From positions 2,356 through 43,502 of the forward strand of contig MELC01000012.1 of assembly GCA_001767455.1 (NCBI GenBank): DNA of 41,147 bases. Direction: 5' to 3'. Under the pieces are notes generated by a model. It was not told where the DNA came from. It saw only the letters and a program-made list of their open reading frames with translations, and did no database searches. The stretch comes from Acidobacteria bacterium RIFCSPLOWO2_12_FULL_66_21. Lineage in GTDB: Bacteria; Acidobacteriota; Vicinamibacteria; Vicinamibacterales; 2-12-FULL-66-21. The position numbers and the translations under genes were made by a program. Below, one piece after another: positions 16,932 to 27,171 of the stretch (positions are counted from its first letter, which is position 1; each line of letters begins with the position of its first letter).

Positions 16932-19875
16932 GCCGGCTTCGCCGACGCGGCCGCCGCCGAACGGCGCGCGCACGACAATCGCCGTGCAGGGCGCGCGCGT
17001 CCACAACCTGAAGAACATCTCGGTCGAGATCCCCCGCGACAGCCTCATCGTCCTCACCGGCCTGTCCGGGTCCGGCAAATCGAGCCTGGCGTTCGACACG
17101 ATCTATGCCGAGGGACAGCGGCGCTACATGGAGTCGCTCTCGAGCTATGCGAAACGTTTCGTCTCCCAGGTGGCGAAACCGGACGTCGATTTCGTGTTCG
17201 GCCTTTCGCCCGTGATCTCCATCGAGCAGAAGACCCTGACGAGCAACCCGCGCTCGACGGTCGGCACGATGACCGACATCGCCAGCTACCTGAACCTGCT
17301 CTATGCCACCGTCGGCGAGCCGCACTGCCCCCGCACCGGCGAGCCGGTGCCGAGCCGATCGGCGAGCCAGATCCTCGAAGCCATCCTCTCGCTTCCGGAA
17401 GGAACCGGGATCGAGCTGCGCGCGCCCGTCTTCAAGATGTACGGCGAGGAACTGGATTTCGTCTTCACGGAGGTTCGAAAGAAGGGATGCCGCCGCGTGA
17501 TTGTCGACGGCAAGCCGATCGACATCTCGGAGCAGGTCGAGCTCGACGAATCCGCCGTGCGCGACATGGATGCGATCGTCGATCGCTTCGTCGTCGGGCG
17601 GAAGCACGAAAAGGCAATCAAGGCGGGGATCGCCGCCACGCTGCTGGTGGGCGACGGCCTCCTCCAGGCACATGTAGCCGGGGGCGCGAGCAAGGCGGAC
17701 GCGGCCCGGTTCTACGCGGCGCTCTGCAGTCCGACGCATCATTTTGTCTACGGCGACATTGGCCCCGACTACTTCCAGTTCAACAACCCTGAGAGCGCGT
17801 GCCGCACCTGCGGCGGTCTTGGCGTCGACAAGCTCACCCATCCCGAGCTCCTCGTTCCGGATCCGGAGCGCAGCATCGCCGGCGGCTGTTTCGTCCGCGA
17901 GGCCTTCAAGTACAACCCGGACACGTGGGACGGCCGCATGATGTACAGCCTGTCGAAGGCGCGCGGCTTTTCGCTCGACACGCCCTGGAAGGACCTCCCG
18001 AAGCCGGCACGCCAGGCGATCCTGTATGGGATCGATCCGGCGAAGATCCGGCTCGTCACGCCGCCCGAGGCCAAGATCAAGCGTGAGGAGCACGAGGGAC
18101 GCGAACTCGGTTTCCACGGGATCGCCCGCCGGATCGAGCGGCACTACCGGCGGTATCGCCAGCGAGGCGAGACGAGCTCGAGGATGGAAGAGTGGCTGGA
18201 CAAGGTCATGGTCGAGAAGACCTGTCCCGATTGCAACGGCGCCCGCGTGCGCGCCACGAGGCTGCTCTTCACGATAGGCAGCGCCGGAGCGGAGCGGGGT
18301 GGAGGGGTCCCCGCCATTCAAGGAATGACGCTCTACGACGTCGGGCAGCTGCATTTCGACGAGCTGCATGCCTTCCTTGGAACCGTGAAGCCGGCCGGTC
18401 GCGGCGCCGACGCCGGCCGGCAGGTGCTGAAGGAGATCCGCGCCAGGCTCGAGCTGCTCCTCGGCATCGGGCTGGACTATCTCAGCTTCAATCGCCGCTC
18501 GGGCACGCTGTCGGGAGGGGAGTCGCAGCGGATCCGGCTGTCCACGCAAATCGGGTCCGGATTGATGGGCATGCTCTACGTTCTCGACGAGCCGAGCATC
18601 GGCCTGCACCCGAAGGACAACGTCAAGATGATCGCGACGCTCGAGAGCCTGCGCGACATCGGCAACACGGTGATCGTCGTCGAGCACGACGAAGACACGA
18701 TCCGCGCGGCCGACCACATCGTCGAGATGGGCCCGGGGCCTGGCGTGCACGGCGGGACCGTCGTCGTGCAGGGAACGATCGACCACGTGCTGAAGTGCAA
18801 GGCGTCGCCGACGGGCCAGTACCTGTCCGGCAAGCGATCGATCCCGATGCCGGCGCGGCGGCGAAACGGCAGCGGCAAGGCGCTGGTGGTCCGCGGCGCC
18901 CGCGAGAACAACCTCAAGTCGCTGGACGTTCGGTTCCCGCTCGGCAAGCTCGTCGCGATCACCGGCGCCTCCGGATCGGGGAAGAGCACGCTCGTCAGCG
19001 AGATTCTCTATAAGGTGCTGTGGAAGCATCTCGTGGATACGCGCACGCTGCCCGGCGATCACGATCGGGTCGAGGGCATCGAGCACGTGCACAAGGTCGT
19101 CAGCATCGACCAGTCACCAATCGGTCGCAACAGCCGTTCGAATCCCGCGACGTACGTCGGCTTCTACGACACCATCCGCGATCTCTTCACCCAGGCGCCG
19201 CTCTCGGTCGAGCGCGGGTACAAGCCCGGGCGATTCAGCTTCAACGTGAAGGGCGGGCGGTGCGAGGAGTGCCAGGGGGAAGGATCGATTACGACCCAGC
19301 TCTATTTCATGCCGGACGTGGAGGTGACGTGCGGCGTGTGCAAAGGAGCGCGGTTCAACAGCGAGACCCTCGAGGTCACGCTGCGCGGCAAGACCATCGA
19401 CGACGTGCTGAACATGTCGGTCGAGGAGGGGGTGACGTTCTTCGCGAGCGAGCCGGCGGTGAAGAAGAAGATCCAGGTCCTCGCCGACCTCGGCCTCGGC
19501 TATCTCACGCTGGGACAGTCGGCGACGACACTCTCGGGCGGCGAGGCGCAGCGCGTGAAGATCGCGACGGAGCTCAGCACGCTCCAGCGCTCGAAGCACA
19601 CCGTCTACATCCTCGACGAGCCGACCACGGGACTGCACCTGGCGGACGTGGAGCGGCTGCTCGAGTCGTTGAACCGGCTGGTCGACGCCGGCCACACGGT
19701 GCTGCTCATCGAGCATCATCTCGACGTGATCAAGACCGCGGACTACGTCATCGATCTCGGCCCTGAAGGGGGCCACGCCGGCGGGGAAGTCGTGGCGACG
19801 GGGACTCCCGAGGACATCGCCGCGTGCAAGGCTTCGCACACCGGGAAGTTTCTGAAAGCGCATCTCCGCGGTTAG
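16921..19875 (+). CDS. uvrA: UvrA-family excinuclease ABC subunit (probable paralogue)
   Basis: 984 residues with two ABC modules: Walker [10 protein letters not shown] and GASGSGKST, signatures [11 protein letters not shown] and [11 protein letters not shown], Walker [12 protein letters not shown] and [11 protein letters not shown]. Both UvrA zinc regions can be located. The C-terminal one is intact (CEEC...CGVC). The first half of the N-terminal module, normally CxxC, reads CSPTHH, while the second half CRTC remains, so that zinc site is altered. ATG 16921 has GGAG nine bases upstream; an in-frame ATG at 16906 is possible. No uvrB or uvrC is nearby. Pairing with a nucleotidyltransferase gene, not repair partners, suggests a paralogue beside a housekeeping UvrA elsewhere. 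Confidence 0.93.
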   Translation: MASKPASPTRPPPNGARTTIAVQGARVHNLKNISVEIPRDSLIVLTGLSGSGKSSLAFDTIYAEGQRRYMESLSSYAKRFVSQVAKPDVDFVFGLSPVISIEQKTLTSNPRSTVGTMTDIASYLNLLYATVGEPHCPRTGEPVPSRSASQILEAILSLPEGTGIELRAPVFKMYGEELDFVFTEVRKKGCRRVIVDGKPIDISEQVELDESAVRDMDAIVDRFVVGRKHEKAIKAGIAATLLVGDGLLQAHVAGGASKADAARFYAALCSPTHHFVYGDIGPDYFQFNNPESACRTCGGLGVDKLTHPELLVPDPERSIAGGCFVREAFKYNPDTWDGRMMYSLSKARGFSLDTPWKDLPKPARQAILYGIDPAKIRLVTPPEAKIKREEHEGRELGFHGIARRIERHYRRYRQRGETSSRMEEWLDKVMVEKTCPDCNGARVRATRLLFTIGSAGAERGGGVPAIQGMTLYDVGQLHFDELHAFLGTVKPAGRGADAGRQVLKEIRARLELLLGIGLDYLSFNRRSGTLSGGESQRIRLSTQIGSGLMGMLYVLDEPSIGLHPKDNVKMIATLESLRDIGNTVIVVEHDEDTIRAADHIVEMGPGPGVHGGTVVVQGTIDHVLKCKASPTGQYLSGKRSIPMPARRRNGSGKALVVRGARENNLKSLDVRFPLGKLVAITGASGSGKSTLVSEILYKVLWKHLVDTRTLPGDHDRVEGIEHVHKVVSIDQSPIGRNSRSNPATYVGFYDTIRDLFTQAPLSVERGYKPGRFSFNVKGGRCEECQGEGSITTQLYFMPDVEVTCGVCKGARFNSETLEVTLRGKTIDDVLNMSVEEGVTFFASEPAVKKKIQVLADLGLGYLTLGQSATTLSGGEAQRVKIATELSTLQRSKHTVYILDEPTTGLHLADVERLLESLNRLVDAGHTVLLIEHHLDVIKTADYVIDLGPEGGHAGGEVVATGTPEDIAACKASHTGKFLKAHLRG

Positions 19876-22652
19876 CGGAGGCGGCCCGCTTCCAGCCGGC
19901 TCTTCTGAGCCGCGCTCCATCGGCGAAGCGTGTCCGCGTACCAGCGCACGTCCGCCGGGCGACGATCCGCGAGGTTATGAGTCTCCTGAGGGTCCCGGTC
20001 GAGGTCGAAGAGCCGCGAGCGGCCCGATCCCAGCTCGTAGATGTACTTCATCCGACCATCGCGCGCGCCGAGCAGCCTGAGCGAATAATCCGCAAAGAAG
20101 AGCGCCATCCGGCGCTCGCCGTCCAGCGCCGAACGCCCCTGATGCGCCGCGACGGCGGGCACACCGAGGAGGTCGAGGATTGTCGGCGCGGCGTCCAGGA
20201 GACTCACGACGCGCGAGGCGCGAAGCTGGCCGGGGATCATGCCCGGCGCCGCGATGATCAGCGGCACGTGGACGTTCTCCTCGTAGAGCTGAAACGTGTG
20301 GCCGGCGTTGCCGTCGTGCTGACCGAATGCCTCGCCATGATCGCCCAGCACAATCCACAGCGTGCGCTCCTGGAGTCCCCTCGCCCGAAGGCCGGCGATG
20401 AACGCTCCCAATGCGGCATCGCCGTATCGAAGCGCGTTGCGGTAGCGGCCGAATTCGTCGTCGTCGGAAAACGGCCCGCGCTCGGGCGCGTCGTACGGAT
20501 GGTGTCCCGCGATCGGAAGATAGGTGAGGAAGAAGCGGTCGCCCGCCGGCAGGGCGTCAATCCAGGCGAGCATGCGCGCGACCGTCGAACGATCGTCTAC
20601 GCCAAAGCTCGATTGGTGATTGCCGCCGATATCCCCCGCATCCTCGAGCACGTCATAACCGCGGTTGTGAATGGCCGCCTCCATTCCAAGGTACGCGAAT
20701 CGGCCTGAATGAAAGAGCGCAGTCCGGTACCCACGTTCCGAGAGCACGGCCGCGACCGGGGCGCACGGCACCTCAGCATAGCGATTCACCCCGAGATCGA
20801 AGGCGGGATAGATCGAGCAGAGGATCGAGAAGAGTCCCTTGATGCTTTCGGGATACACGGCGTAGGCGTTGTCGAACACGATCCCGGAGTCCGCAAGCTC
20901 CGAGAGATTCGGCATGACGTCCGGCCTGGCGCCGTACAACGCGAGGTACTGCGCGGCTGTGGATTCGAGGCTCACCAGAACGACGTTCCGTCCCTCCGCG
21001 GCGCCCCGGAATCGACCGAGATCGTCGAGCGGCACGGTGCCCGACCGAATGCCGTGCCGATCGAACGCGAACGGTTCCGCGCTCACGCCCGGCGCCGCGC
21101 TGATGACGAGCGCCGACCATGCGTTCCGCTCGAGGCCCCGCGTCTCGACCCGCGCCGCGGCCGACGGCCCGAGCGAGACGAGAACAAGGCAGGCCGCCAC
21201 GATCGATCGTCGCGAGACGCGGCGGAGCCACCATGGTGACGCGGCGCCGGCGCCGAGCAGCGCGCAGACCCACAGCACGTTGGCCGGTGTCACGTAGTAC
21301 CAGACGGAATCGCCCAGCGCACCGCCGGCCGCCTGCCACATCGGCCACGTCATCGGCGTGGACATCACGCGTGCGACCGGAACGCCGATGGCGACGTAGA
21401 TCACGAACGCCGCGTACGCCGCCCACGCGAGGCGCGTCCTGCGCAGCAGGCAGCGATCGACGACCGCGACGGTCAAGAGGGCCGCTGCATCCTGCCAGAG
21501 GTAAGCAGCCGGCGACCACCACGACCATGTCAGTTCGTGACCCGCCAGCGCCGCCGTGCGGCTGAGCGCCAGCACGACGAGCGCCCCCGCAGCCCTCATC
21601 GGCGGACGGGTCTCCCGCGCCTGAGACGGCGGCACGCTGGCGCACTCGTCACGCGCACGTACCAGCAGGTTGACTCGCTTCAGCAGGCCGAGAGAGACCA
21701 GACGGCTCGTGCCGCGCCGCCGCCAGATCCAGTCGTGGACGATGACCGCGGGCGCGGGCGGCCGCGCATAGATCGCGTCACGATCCGCATCGAACGCGAG
21801 GGGAAATACGGCGAGGTCGAACGAGGCGACCGACGACCTCTCGTAGCGCTCGTGGACAAACGTGACGCCGTCGCCGCCCAGCATCGCCCGCGCGCGATCG
21901 AGATTCGCCCCATTCCCGTCGATGACGGTGATCCGCGCATCCGGCAGCAGATCGCGCAGGATGAGCGCGGTGCGTGGAAAAAGACCGCCGCCGACGATGA
22001 CGACGTTTCTCACGGCCGGCAACGATGCCACCATGGGCCGGAGCGCCCGTGCGTGTGCGCGCAGCACCGCTCGCTGCAGCAGTCGGGAGCGCAGCACGAC
22101 TCTCTCGAGCCGTTCGAGACTGAGCGCATCGAGCCAGCGGAGCGGCGCGGGCCAGGCGCTGCCGCCGCCGGCGGGGTCCCGCCGCGCGGGCAGCCGCGAC
22201 CAGCGCTCCCCCGGGAACCGATGGTGCTCGAGGTGGTAGCCGTCGTTGAAACAGAGCAGGTTGTACAGCCGCCCATAGTGGCTCGTCGTCCCCGCGGCGT
22301 GCTCGTAGTGTCCGTGCAGGGCGCACAACAGCAGGGCGGCGAGATAGCCGGGCACGTACGTCCAGACGAAGAACGCCGGTGCCCGCAGGGCCATGACGGT
22401 CCACAGCGACAGGACCAGCGCGGTCTGTAGCGCAAGGTCGACCGACGGACGCAGCCGGTGCGGCCGTCCCGCGTGGTGTGCCAGATGCCGGGCCCGCCAC
22501 AGCGACTGCGGGATACCCATCACGATCGTCAGCCCCGCGGCCACGCACGCGTTCGCGAAGGGCCGCCGGTGGAAGGGCCGGTGAATGAACAGGTGGGCCA
22601 CAGTGTTCGCGGTCCACCAGATGCCGATGGCAATCGCGATGGCCGACGCCAT
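19872..22652 (-). CDS. fatty acid desaturase-like + Rossmann/methyltransferase-like + membrane sulfatase fusion
   Basis: 926 residues in one uninterrupted frame. Residues 1-155 are desaturase-like: hydrophobic helices with histidine boxes HLFIH (20-24), RHLAHH (55-60), HGHYEH (113-118) and YHLEHH (139-144). Residues about 215-335 have a Rossmann start ([22 protein letters not shown]) as in SAM-dependent methyltransferases. Residues about 353-500 are a second membrane region. From 555 on is an alkaline-phosphatase-superfamily sulfatase/LTA-synthase-like domain: [27 protein letters not shown] with Ser603 as likely nucleophile, and [11 protein letters not shown] near 769-779. It may modify envelope lipids or glycans. 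Met352 could be an internal start. Its stop overlaps the UvrA stop (TTAG). Confidence 0.85.
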   Translation of the reverse strand: MASAIAIAIGIWWTANTVAHLFIHRPFHRRPFANACVAAGLTIVMGIPQSLWRARHLAHHAGRPHRLRPSVDLALQTALVLSLWTVMALRAPAFFVWTYVPGYLAALLLCALHGHYEHAAGTTSHYGRLYNLLCFNDGYHLEHHRFPGERWSRLPARRDPAGGGSAWPAPLRWLDALSLERLERVVLRSRLLQRAVLRAHARALRPMVASLPAVRNVVIVGGGLFPRTALILRDLLPDARITVIDGNGANLDRARAMLGGDGVTFVHERYERSSVASFDLAVFPLAFDADRDAIYARPPAPAVIVHDWIWRRRGTSRLVSLGLLKRVNLLVRARDECASVPPSQARETRPPMRAAGALVVLALSRTAALAGHELTWSWWSPAAYLWQDAAALLTVAVVDRCLLRRTRLAWAAYAAFVIYVAIGVPVARVMSTPMTWPMWQAAGGALGDSVWYYVTPANVLWVCALLGAGAASPWWLRRVSRRSIVAACLVLVSLGPSAAARVETRGLERNAWSALVISAAPGVSAEPFAFDRHGIRSGTVPLDDLGRFRGAAEGRNVVLVSLESTAAQYLALYGARPDVMPNLSELADSGIVFDNAYAVYPESIKGLFSILCSIYPAFDLGVNRYAEVPCAPVAAVLSERGYRTALFHSGRFAYLGMEAAIHNRGYDVLEDAGDIGGNHQSSFGVDDRSTVARMLAWIDALPAGDRFFLTYLPIAGHHPYDAPERGPFSDDDEFGRYRNALRYGDAALGAFIAGLRARGLQERTLWIVLGDHGEAFGQHDGNAGHTFQLYEENVHVPLIIAAPGMIPGQLRASRVVSLLDAAPTILDLLGVPAVAAHQGRSALDGERRMALFFADYSLRLLGARDGRMKYIYELGSGRSRLFDLDRDPQETHNLADRRPADVRWYADTLRRWSAAQKSRLEAGRLR

Positions 22653-22658
22653 GGCGCG

Positions 22659-23120
22659 TTACCGCCTGTAGTCGAGCAGTGCGCGGATCGGCGGGTAGTT
22701 CGTCATGCCCTGGACCTTCGTCACGCCGATGTTGACGGCATACGCGTCGGGACTCGACGGCTTCTCGGTCTGCTGTCGCAGGCGGGGGATGGACTGCTGA
22801 CGGGAGCCGAACGCAACGATTTGCCCCGTGCCAGCCACACTCTTCAGATCGGACCATTCCCGCCGTGCGGCGGCGGCGTCTTCGCCGGCAGTGAAATAGA
22901 GGTAGCCTTTGGCCGCAGCCCTGTAGGCGTTGGGGTCGTCCGGATCGGCCAGCGAGAAGACCCCCCACACTTGAATGGTGGCCGGCGCCTCGGCGTTCGG
23001 TTCCAGCACGACGCGGTCGATCCTGGCGTAGACCGCCGTACGATCGCTCGCGAGCGCCCCCTCCATGCTCGCTGCCACGATCGCGACCGCACAGATCAGC
23101 AGGCTTCGTCGTTTTGTCAT
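22659..23120 (-). CDS. hypothetical secreted protein
   Basis: 153 residues. Signal peptide MTKRRSLLICAVAIVAASMEGALA with an ALA-S cleavage site; GGGGGGACAG precedes the ATG. The mature part begins DRTAVYARIDRVVLEPNAEAPATIQVWGVFSLAD and contains a helix AARREWSDLKSVAGTGQIVAFGSR, ending TNYPPIRALLDYRR. Similar small periplasmic proteins with the line 'AxIDxVVLEPxxxxPxxIQVWGVF' occur in Acidobacteriota, but I know of no function. It lies six bases before the desaturase-sulfatase fusion gene on the same strand, so the two are probably one operon. Confidence 0.7.
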   Translation of the reverse strand: MTKRRSLLICAVAIVAASMEGALASDRTAVYARIDRVVLEPNAEAPATIQVWGVFSLADPDDPNAYRAAAKGYLYFTAGEDAAAARREWSDLKSVAGTGQIVAFGSRQQSIPRLRQQTEKPSSPDAYAVNIGVTKVQGMTNYPPIRALLDYRR

Positions 23121-23211
23121 CTGTCCCCCCTTTGGGGAGAGGACGACGGTTTCGCGACGATGTTAACGAAGGTGGGGCAGCTCAGCCGTGACGATCGTCG
23201 GGGTAGCCTCC

Positions 23212-24621
23212 TCAGCGGTCCGGCCGCGGGCTGAGGCTGAACGCTGCGAGCTTTCCGTCGGGCGCGACGGCGATCCGCAGCCTCAATGTCCGCTTTTCCA
23301 GCTCGACGTCGTACACGCGAATGCGGTCGTCGCCCAGTTCGCGCGCGTCCATCAGCGTGAGACGCTTCACGGGGCCGGCTTCCTTCAGCAGGTCCGCGTA
23401 CGCCTTCGCGGCACCGGGAAAGAACCCCGCGCGCACGTACGCGAATTCGTCAGCCTTGAGCGTCCCCGCCGCGATTTCACCCAGCAGGCGGCGCACGCGC
23501 GCCTGCATCTCCGGATCGGGTTCGGAGATCGGTTTGAGTTCGGGCACCGCAAGCGCCGGCTCGATGAGCGCTGCGACCCCGTCGCTGATTCGCTCGGGGT
23601 TGGCCTGCGCGAGGTTGGCCAGCACGATGATCGTGAGATCATCGTCCGGATATCGTGCGATGTACGTCTTGAACCCCTGCCAGGAGCCGCCATGGCGCTC
23701 CGCACGATGGCCCGCGACGGCCGCCACGTCCCAGCCGAATCCGTACGGATACGTCCTGCCGCTGTTCAGCGACACCGGCATGAAGACCTGTCTCCACGTT
23801 TCCGGTTTCAGCAGGCGGCCCGCGCGGATCCCCGCGTCCCAGGCGATCATGTCGTGGAGTGACAGGTAGAGCGACCCATCCGCGGTGGTGTTGAGCCGCG
23901 GCGCGACCCACTCCTGGTGCTTCAGCTCGTTCTTCACCAGCCGGTATCCGTCCGCGCGGTGCGGGACGATGTCTTCCTCGCTGATGATGCGCGCCGTCTT
24001 CATGCCGAGCGGCGCGAACACGCGGTCGCGCAGCACATCTCCATAGAACTGGCCCGCCACCTTGTGAATGACGATGCCGAGGACGACGTATCCCGTGTTG
24101 CTGTAATTCCAGCGCGCGCCAGGCTCGAACTCGAGTTTCAAGCCGTAGGCGAAACGCAGCAGCTCGTCTTCGGTGTAGTCCCGCCGGTAATCGACCATGC
24201 CCGCCGTGTAGTCGGGCAGTCCGGACGTGTGCGTCAGGAGATGGCGCACCGTGATGGGCTTCCACGTCGGCGGAGCGTCTGGAAAGAACTTCGTCAGGGG
24301 ATCCGTGAGCGCGAGCCGTCCGTCCTCGACGAGGAGCATGACCGCCGCCGCGGTGAACTGTTTACCGACCGAACCTGACTGAAAGATCGTGTCGGGCGTC
24401 ACCGGCACGTCGTGCTCGACAGTGGCGAGGCCGTACCCCTGCGCCTTGACCACCGCGCCCCTGTGGACGATGGCGACCGCGACGCCGGGGATCTTCTGCC
24501 GCGCCATCTCCGCGCGGACGAATTCGTCGGCCTTCGGGGGATCTTGAGGCGCCGCGGCTGCGGCCGCCGCCACGCTCCACAGCATCGCTCCGAGCAGGAC
24601 TGCGCGCAATCTTGCGATCAT
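23212..24621 (-). CDS. secreted serine hydrolase, class C beta-lactamase/DD-peptidase family
   Basis: 469 residues. Signal peptide to about residue 24 ([25 protein letters not shown]). Catalytic motifs: Ser84-Val-Gly-Lys87 (SxxK), Tyr173-Ser-Asn175 (YxN) and His310-Gly-Gly (the KTG equivalent). The context [11 protein letters not shown] is typical of the beta-lactamase/esterase EstB group (PF00144). A C-terminal domain (about 360-469) has alternating beta strands and is common in acidobacterial members. It acts in the periplasm on peptides or esters; antibiotic resistance should not be assumed. It lies downstream of the ECF sigma gene at 24670, with a 48-bp gap. Confidence 0.92.
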   Translation of the reverse strand: MIARLRAVLLGAMLWSVAAAAAAAPQDPPKADEFVRAEMARQKIPGVAVAIVHRGAVVKAQGYGLATVEHDVPVTPDTIFQSGSVGKQFTAAAVMLLVEDGRLALTDPLTKFFPDAPPTWKPITVRHLLTHTSGLPDYTAGMVDYRRDYTEDELLRFAYGLKLEFEPGARWNYSNTGYVVLGIVIHKVAGQFYGDVLRDRVFAPLGMKTARIISEEDIVPHRADGYRLVKNELKHQEWVAPRLNTTADGSLYLSLHDMIAWDAGIRAGRLLKPETWRQVFMPVSLNSGRTYPYGFGWDVAAVAGHRAERHGGSWQGFKTYIARYPDDDLTIIVLANLAQANPERISDGVAALIEPALAVPELKPISEPDPEMQARVRRLLGEIAAGTLKADEFAYVRAGFFPGAAKAYADLLKEAGPVKRLTLMDARELGDDRIRVYDVELEKRTLRLRIAVAPDGKLAAFSLSPRPDR

Positions 24622-24669
24622 CGTGGGGATCCCTCGACTGACTTGTCGGCATGGGAACTCCGAGGCCGG

Positions 24670-25359
24670 TTACCCGCGCCGCGTGTGCGCCTCCGGGTCG
24701 ATCCGCGCGAACACCGCCGCGACGATCCGGTCGCAGCGCGAGAGGTGGAAGGCGAAGGCGGCCGGCGCCGCAAGGCCGGCGCTGTTCATGACGGCCTCGC
24801 GCAGCATGGCCCGCGCGCGGTGCAGCCGCGTTTTCACCGCTTCCTCGCTGAGCTCGAGGCAGTCCGCCGTTTCGGCGGTGCTCAGTCCCTCGACCTCGCG
24901 CATCATGAATACCGTCCGATGCCCGTCGGGCAGCGCGTCTATCGCCGACTCGAGAACCGTGCGCAGCTCCGAGGAGAAGGCCAGCCGCTCCGGGTCGAGC
25001 TCCCGGGATTCCAGCGTGTCGACAGGATCCTCCATCGGATCCTCCATGGGTGAATAGGCGATTCTGGCGCGCGTCTGGCGCCGCACGCGGCCGAGCGCTT
25101 CGTGCACGGCGATGCGCGTCAGCCAGGTGGCGAATTTCGCGCGTCCCTCGAACTGGGCGAGGTTGACGTAGGCATTCACGTACGCCTGCTGCGTGACGTC
25201 CTCCGCCTCCGCGTCGTTCCGCACGATGGCGCGGGCGACGCGGTACAGCCGCTGGTTGTAGCGCCGCATCAGCAGCTCGAACAGCGCCGTTTCCCCGTCC
25301 CGCACCCGGGCCGCGATTTCCTCGTCGCTCAGAGTGGCAAAGGCTTCGAGAACAAGCAT
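24670..25359 (-). CDS. ECF RNA polymerase sigma factor
   Basis: 229 residues, long for an ECF. Region 2: ALFELLMRRYNQRLYRVARAIVRNDAEAEDVTQQAYVNAY, with FATWLTRIAVHEALGRVRR. Region 4: LPDGHRTVFMMREVEGLSTAETADCLELSEEAVKTRLHRARAMLRE. A C-terminal extension contains FHLSRCDRIVAAVFARI, a Cys-bearing tail typical of one ECF subgroup. The linker has MEDPMEDP, encoded by an exact small DNA duplication (about 25025-25050). The likely promoter at 25366-25396 resembles an ECF-type promoter, suggesting autoregulation. No anti-sigma gene is adjacent; the serine hydrolase follows. Confidence 0.93.
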   Translation of the reverse strand: MLVLEAFATLSDEEIAARVRDGETALFELLMRRYNQRLYRVARAIVRNDAEAEDVTQQAYVNAYVNLAQFEGRAKFATWLTRIAVHEALGRVRRQTRARIAYSPMEDPMEDPVDTLESRELDPERLAFSSELRTVLESAIDALPDGHRTVFMMREVEGLSTAETADCLELSEEAVKTRLHRARAMLREAVMNSAGLAAPAAFAFHLSRCDRIVAAVFARIDPEAHTRRG

Positions 25360-25365
25360 ACGCCC

Positions 25366-25396
25366 CTACAGAGTCGCCGCCCGGCGAAAGGTTACA
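25366..25396 (-). promoter_or_regulatory. candidate ECF-type autoregulatory promoter
   Basis: Read on the minus strand, TGTAAC (25396-25391) is followed after about 13-14 bases by GCGACTCTGTAGG (25378-25366), ending 6 bases before the sigma ATG at 25359. TGTAAC-type -35 elements with GC-rich -10 regions are common at genes driven by ECF factors. Position alone suggests the sigma factor reads its own promoter. Confidence 0.4.
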
Positions 25397-25425
25397 AGCA
25401 TTCTAAGCCCTGCAACCATTCGGGG

Positions 25426-26064
25426 CTACTCGAGCGAGCGGCGGAGATCGCGGTACGAGTCGGTCAGCAGGCGCGCGATGGCGGGCCAGTCCGGATGGTC
25501 CGCCTGCGCGTCCCGAAGCGCCGCCGCGCGGGCGCGCAGCAGCGCCGCCGTGGTCACCCGCGGCCGGGGGACTTCGTACAACAGCGCGTACTCATCGGCG
25601 ATCAACGCGCCGACCTGCTCGGGGCTGTTGTGTCCGGGGACTCGACGCGCGACCCACCACGCCAGTTCGGCGCGCGCGACCTGCTGGGGATCGAACCCCG
25701 CGTGCAGCCAGTGCCTGGCCGCGATGTATGCGGTCTGGAGATCGGACAGCACCGCATCGTACTGATCGCGCTGATCGCGGGCGTCGCCGAACGTCGCCGC
25801 CGCCCGCGCGAGGTGGAAGCCCTCCGTCACCGCCGTCGTCCAGTTGTACCGATACTGCTCGCGCAGCATGGTGACGAGCAGCCCGAACAACCGTACTCGT
25901 TCCTTCGCGTAGTACGCCTGCCACATCCGCAGCTCGAGATCGGCCACGCGATCCGGGTCGAATCGGCGCAGCGATCGCGGTCCCGGCGGTGCGGCGAGGG
26001 CGACGTACGACGCGCCGCACACCAGGACGACGATGGACGCGAGGGTCAGCCATCGCCGGCGCAT
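25426..26064 (-). CDS. hypothetical protein with signal anchor
   Basis: 212 residues from ATG 26064. N-terminal hydrophobic segment LTLASIVVLVCGASYVALA (signal peptide or anchor), then an all-helical body rich in Trp/Tyr/Arg (RFDPDRVADLELRMWQAYYAKERVRLFGLL, HLARAAATFGDARDQRDQYDAVLSDL, ARAELAWWVARRVPGHN). Acidobacterial genomes carry similar unnamed proteins; no catalytic motif is evident. A GTG at 26085 overlapping the SnoaL stop (GTGA) is an alternative start seven codons upstream, implying coupling to the SnoaL-like gene. Function unknown. Confidence 0.7.
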   Translation of the reverse strand: MRRRWLTLASIVVLVCGASYVALAAPPGPRSLRRFDPDRVADLELRMWQAYYAKERVRLFGLLVTMLREQYRYNWTTAVTEGFHLARAAATFGDARDQRDQYDAVLSDLQTAYIAARHWLHAGFDPQQVARAELAWWVARRVPGHNSPEQVGALIADEYALLYEVPRPRVTTAALLRARAAALRDAQADHPDWPAIARLLTDSYRDLRRSLE

Positions 26065-26081
26065 CGGTCCGATTGATGACG

Positions 26082-26498
26082 TCACGCGACGCGGGCGGGC
26101 TCGAACGCCGCGTTGAGCGCGGCGCTGTCCGTGAACTCCTGGAAGTTCGTGATCTTTCCATTGCGCACCGTGAACACCATCACCCAGTCCGAGTCGAACG
26201 AGCCGCCCGGCTTGGCCGTCGCACGGTACTGGCCCAGCGCCACGACGGTGTCGTTCTCGGCCACGAACCGCCGCGGCTCGAACTGCTGGAACACAATCGA
26301 CTCGCCGAGGACACGGAAGAACTCGCCGACCTCGCGCCTGCCGCGCCGCTCGCCGGCGGTGGGCACCTGCGGCCCGGCGCCCGTGACCGCCCGCCACACG
26401 ACGTTCTCGTCGAGCAGATCGAGCAGCGCGGGGATGTCGCCGCGGCCGAATGCCGCGTACGCCTTCTGAACCAGTTGAGTATTCTCGGCAGCGCTCAT
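26082..26498 (-). CDS. SnoaL-like / NTF2-fold protein
   Basis: 138 residues with the NTF2-like pattern: helix NTQLVQKAYAAFGRGDIPALLDLLDENVVWRAV, then GRREVGEFFRVLGESIVFQQFEPRRFVAENDTVVALGQYRAT and the closing strands DWVMVFTVRNGKITNFQEFTDSAAL. This matches the ketosteroid-isomerase/SnoaL class, whose members are small cytoplasmic enzymes or ligand-binding proteins. GGAGGTACC lies just ahead of the ATG at 26498. The gene probably shares a transcript with the anchored hypothetical gene downstream. Substrate unknown. Confidence 0.88.
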   Translation of the reverse strand: MSAAENTQLVQKAYAAFGRGDIPALLDLLDENVVWRAVTGAGPQVPTAGERRGRREVGEFFRVLGESIVFQQFEPRRFVAENDTVVALGQYRATAKPGGSFDSDWVMVFTVRNGKITNFQEFTDSAALNAAFEPARVA

Positions 26499-26601
26499 CA
26501 GGTACCTCCGGAAACGTGGGGTGGCGGGATCGCCACCGAGGCCAGCTCCGAGGGTATTTACGGATGACGCGCGCGATCGGATTGCGCAGCGGCGCCGGGG
26601 A

Positions 26602-27171
26602 TCAACGGGCCGGCAGGTAGTCCTCAGGCGGGACGACGAGCAGCACGCGGCAGCCCTCGTCGGTCCACAGCTCGCCGTGATCGCTGCCGGCGCTCGCGTG
26701 CAGGAAGTCCCCGGCGCTGAACCGCCGGCCGCACGAGAACAGGCTGCCGGAAATCACGTAGCAGTCCTCGTTCTCCGAATGGTGATGCGGAGGAAACCGC
26801 GTGCCCGGCTCGACGTCGAGAAGCAGCGTCACGTAACCGCGGTCCACGTTCGACGAGAGCCGCTTCATCCGGATGCCAGGCACGACGTGCGGAACCCAGT
26901 CGTCGTCGGCCGCGAAGCGGAACGAAAAACCGGGCGGCGGCAGGGGCGCGGCGTCGTCCAGTCGCGCCATGAGCCGGATCTTCACCTCGGACGGCGGCCC
27001 CTCGGCGGGCGCTGTTTCGGCGAGCCTCACGGTCAGCTCGCGGATCTCCGCGATCGCCTGGCGCGTCTCCACCGGCGCGGCGGCCAGCGCGCGCTCGAAC
27101 TCCCGCCGCTCCTCGGGCGACAGCGCGCCGGCCGCATCGAGCGTTGCGAGCGTCTCCAGATCCATGTTCAT
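26602..27171 (-). CDS. ChrR-like cupin anti-sigma factor
   Basis: 189 residues. N-terminal anti-sigma region of about 75 residues (LATLDAAGALSPEERREFERALAAAPVETRQAIAEIRELTVRLAE). The C-terminal cupin has metal-ligand-like residues His129-131 and Glu135 in PPHHHSENEDCYVISGSL, and His165 in SDHGELWTDEGC. This is the architecture of ChrR-type anti-sigma factors that answer singlet oxygen or peroxide. The usual N-terminal zinc motif HxxxCxxC is absent, so only the cupin metal site is apparent. ATG overlaps the TGA of the ECF sigma gene (ATGA), which supports the pairing. Confidence 0.88.
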   Translation of the reverse strand: MNMDLETLATLDAAGALSPEERREFERALAAAPVETRQAIAEIRELTVRLAETAPAEGPPSEVKIRLMARLDDAAPLPPPGFSFRFAADDDWVPHVVPGIRMKRLSSNVDRGYVTLLLDVEPGTRFPPHHHSENEDCYVISGSLFSCGRRFSAGDFLHASAGSDHGELWTDEGCRVLLVVPPEDYLPAR

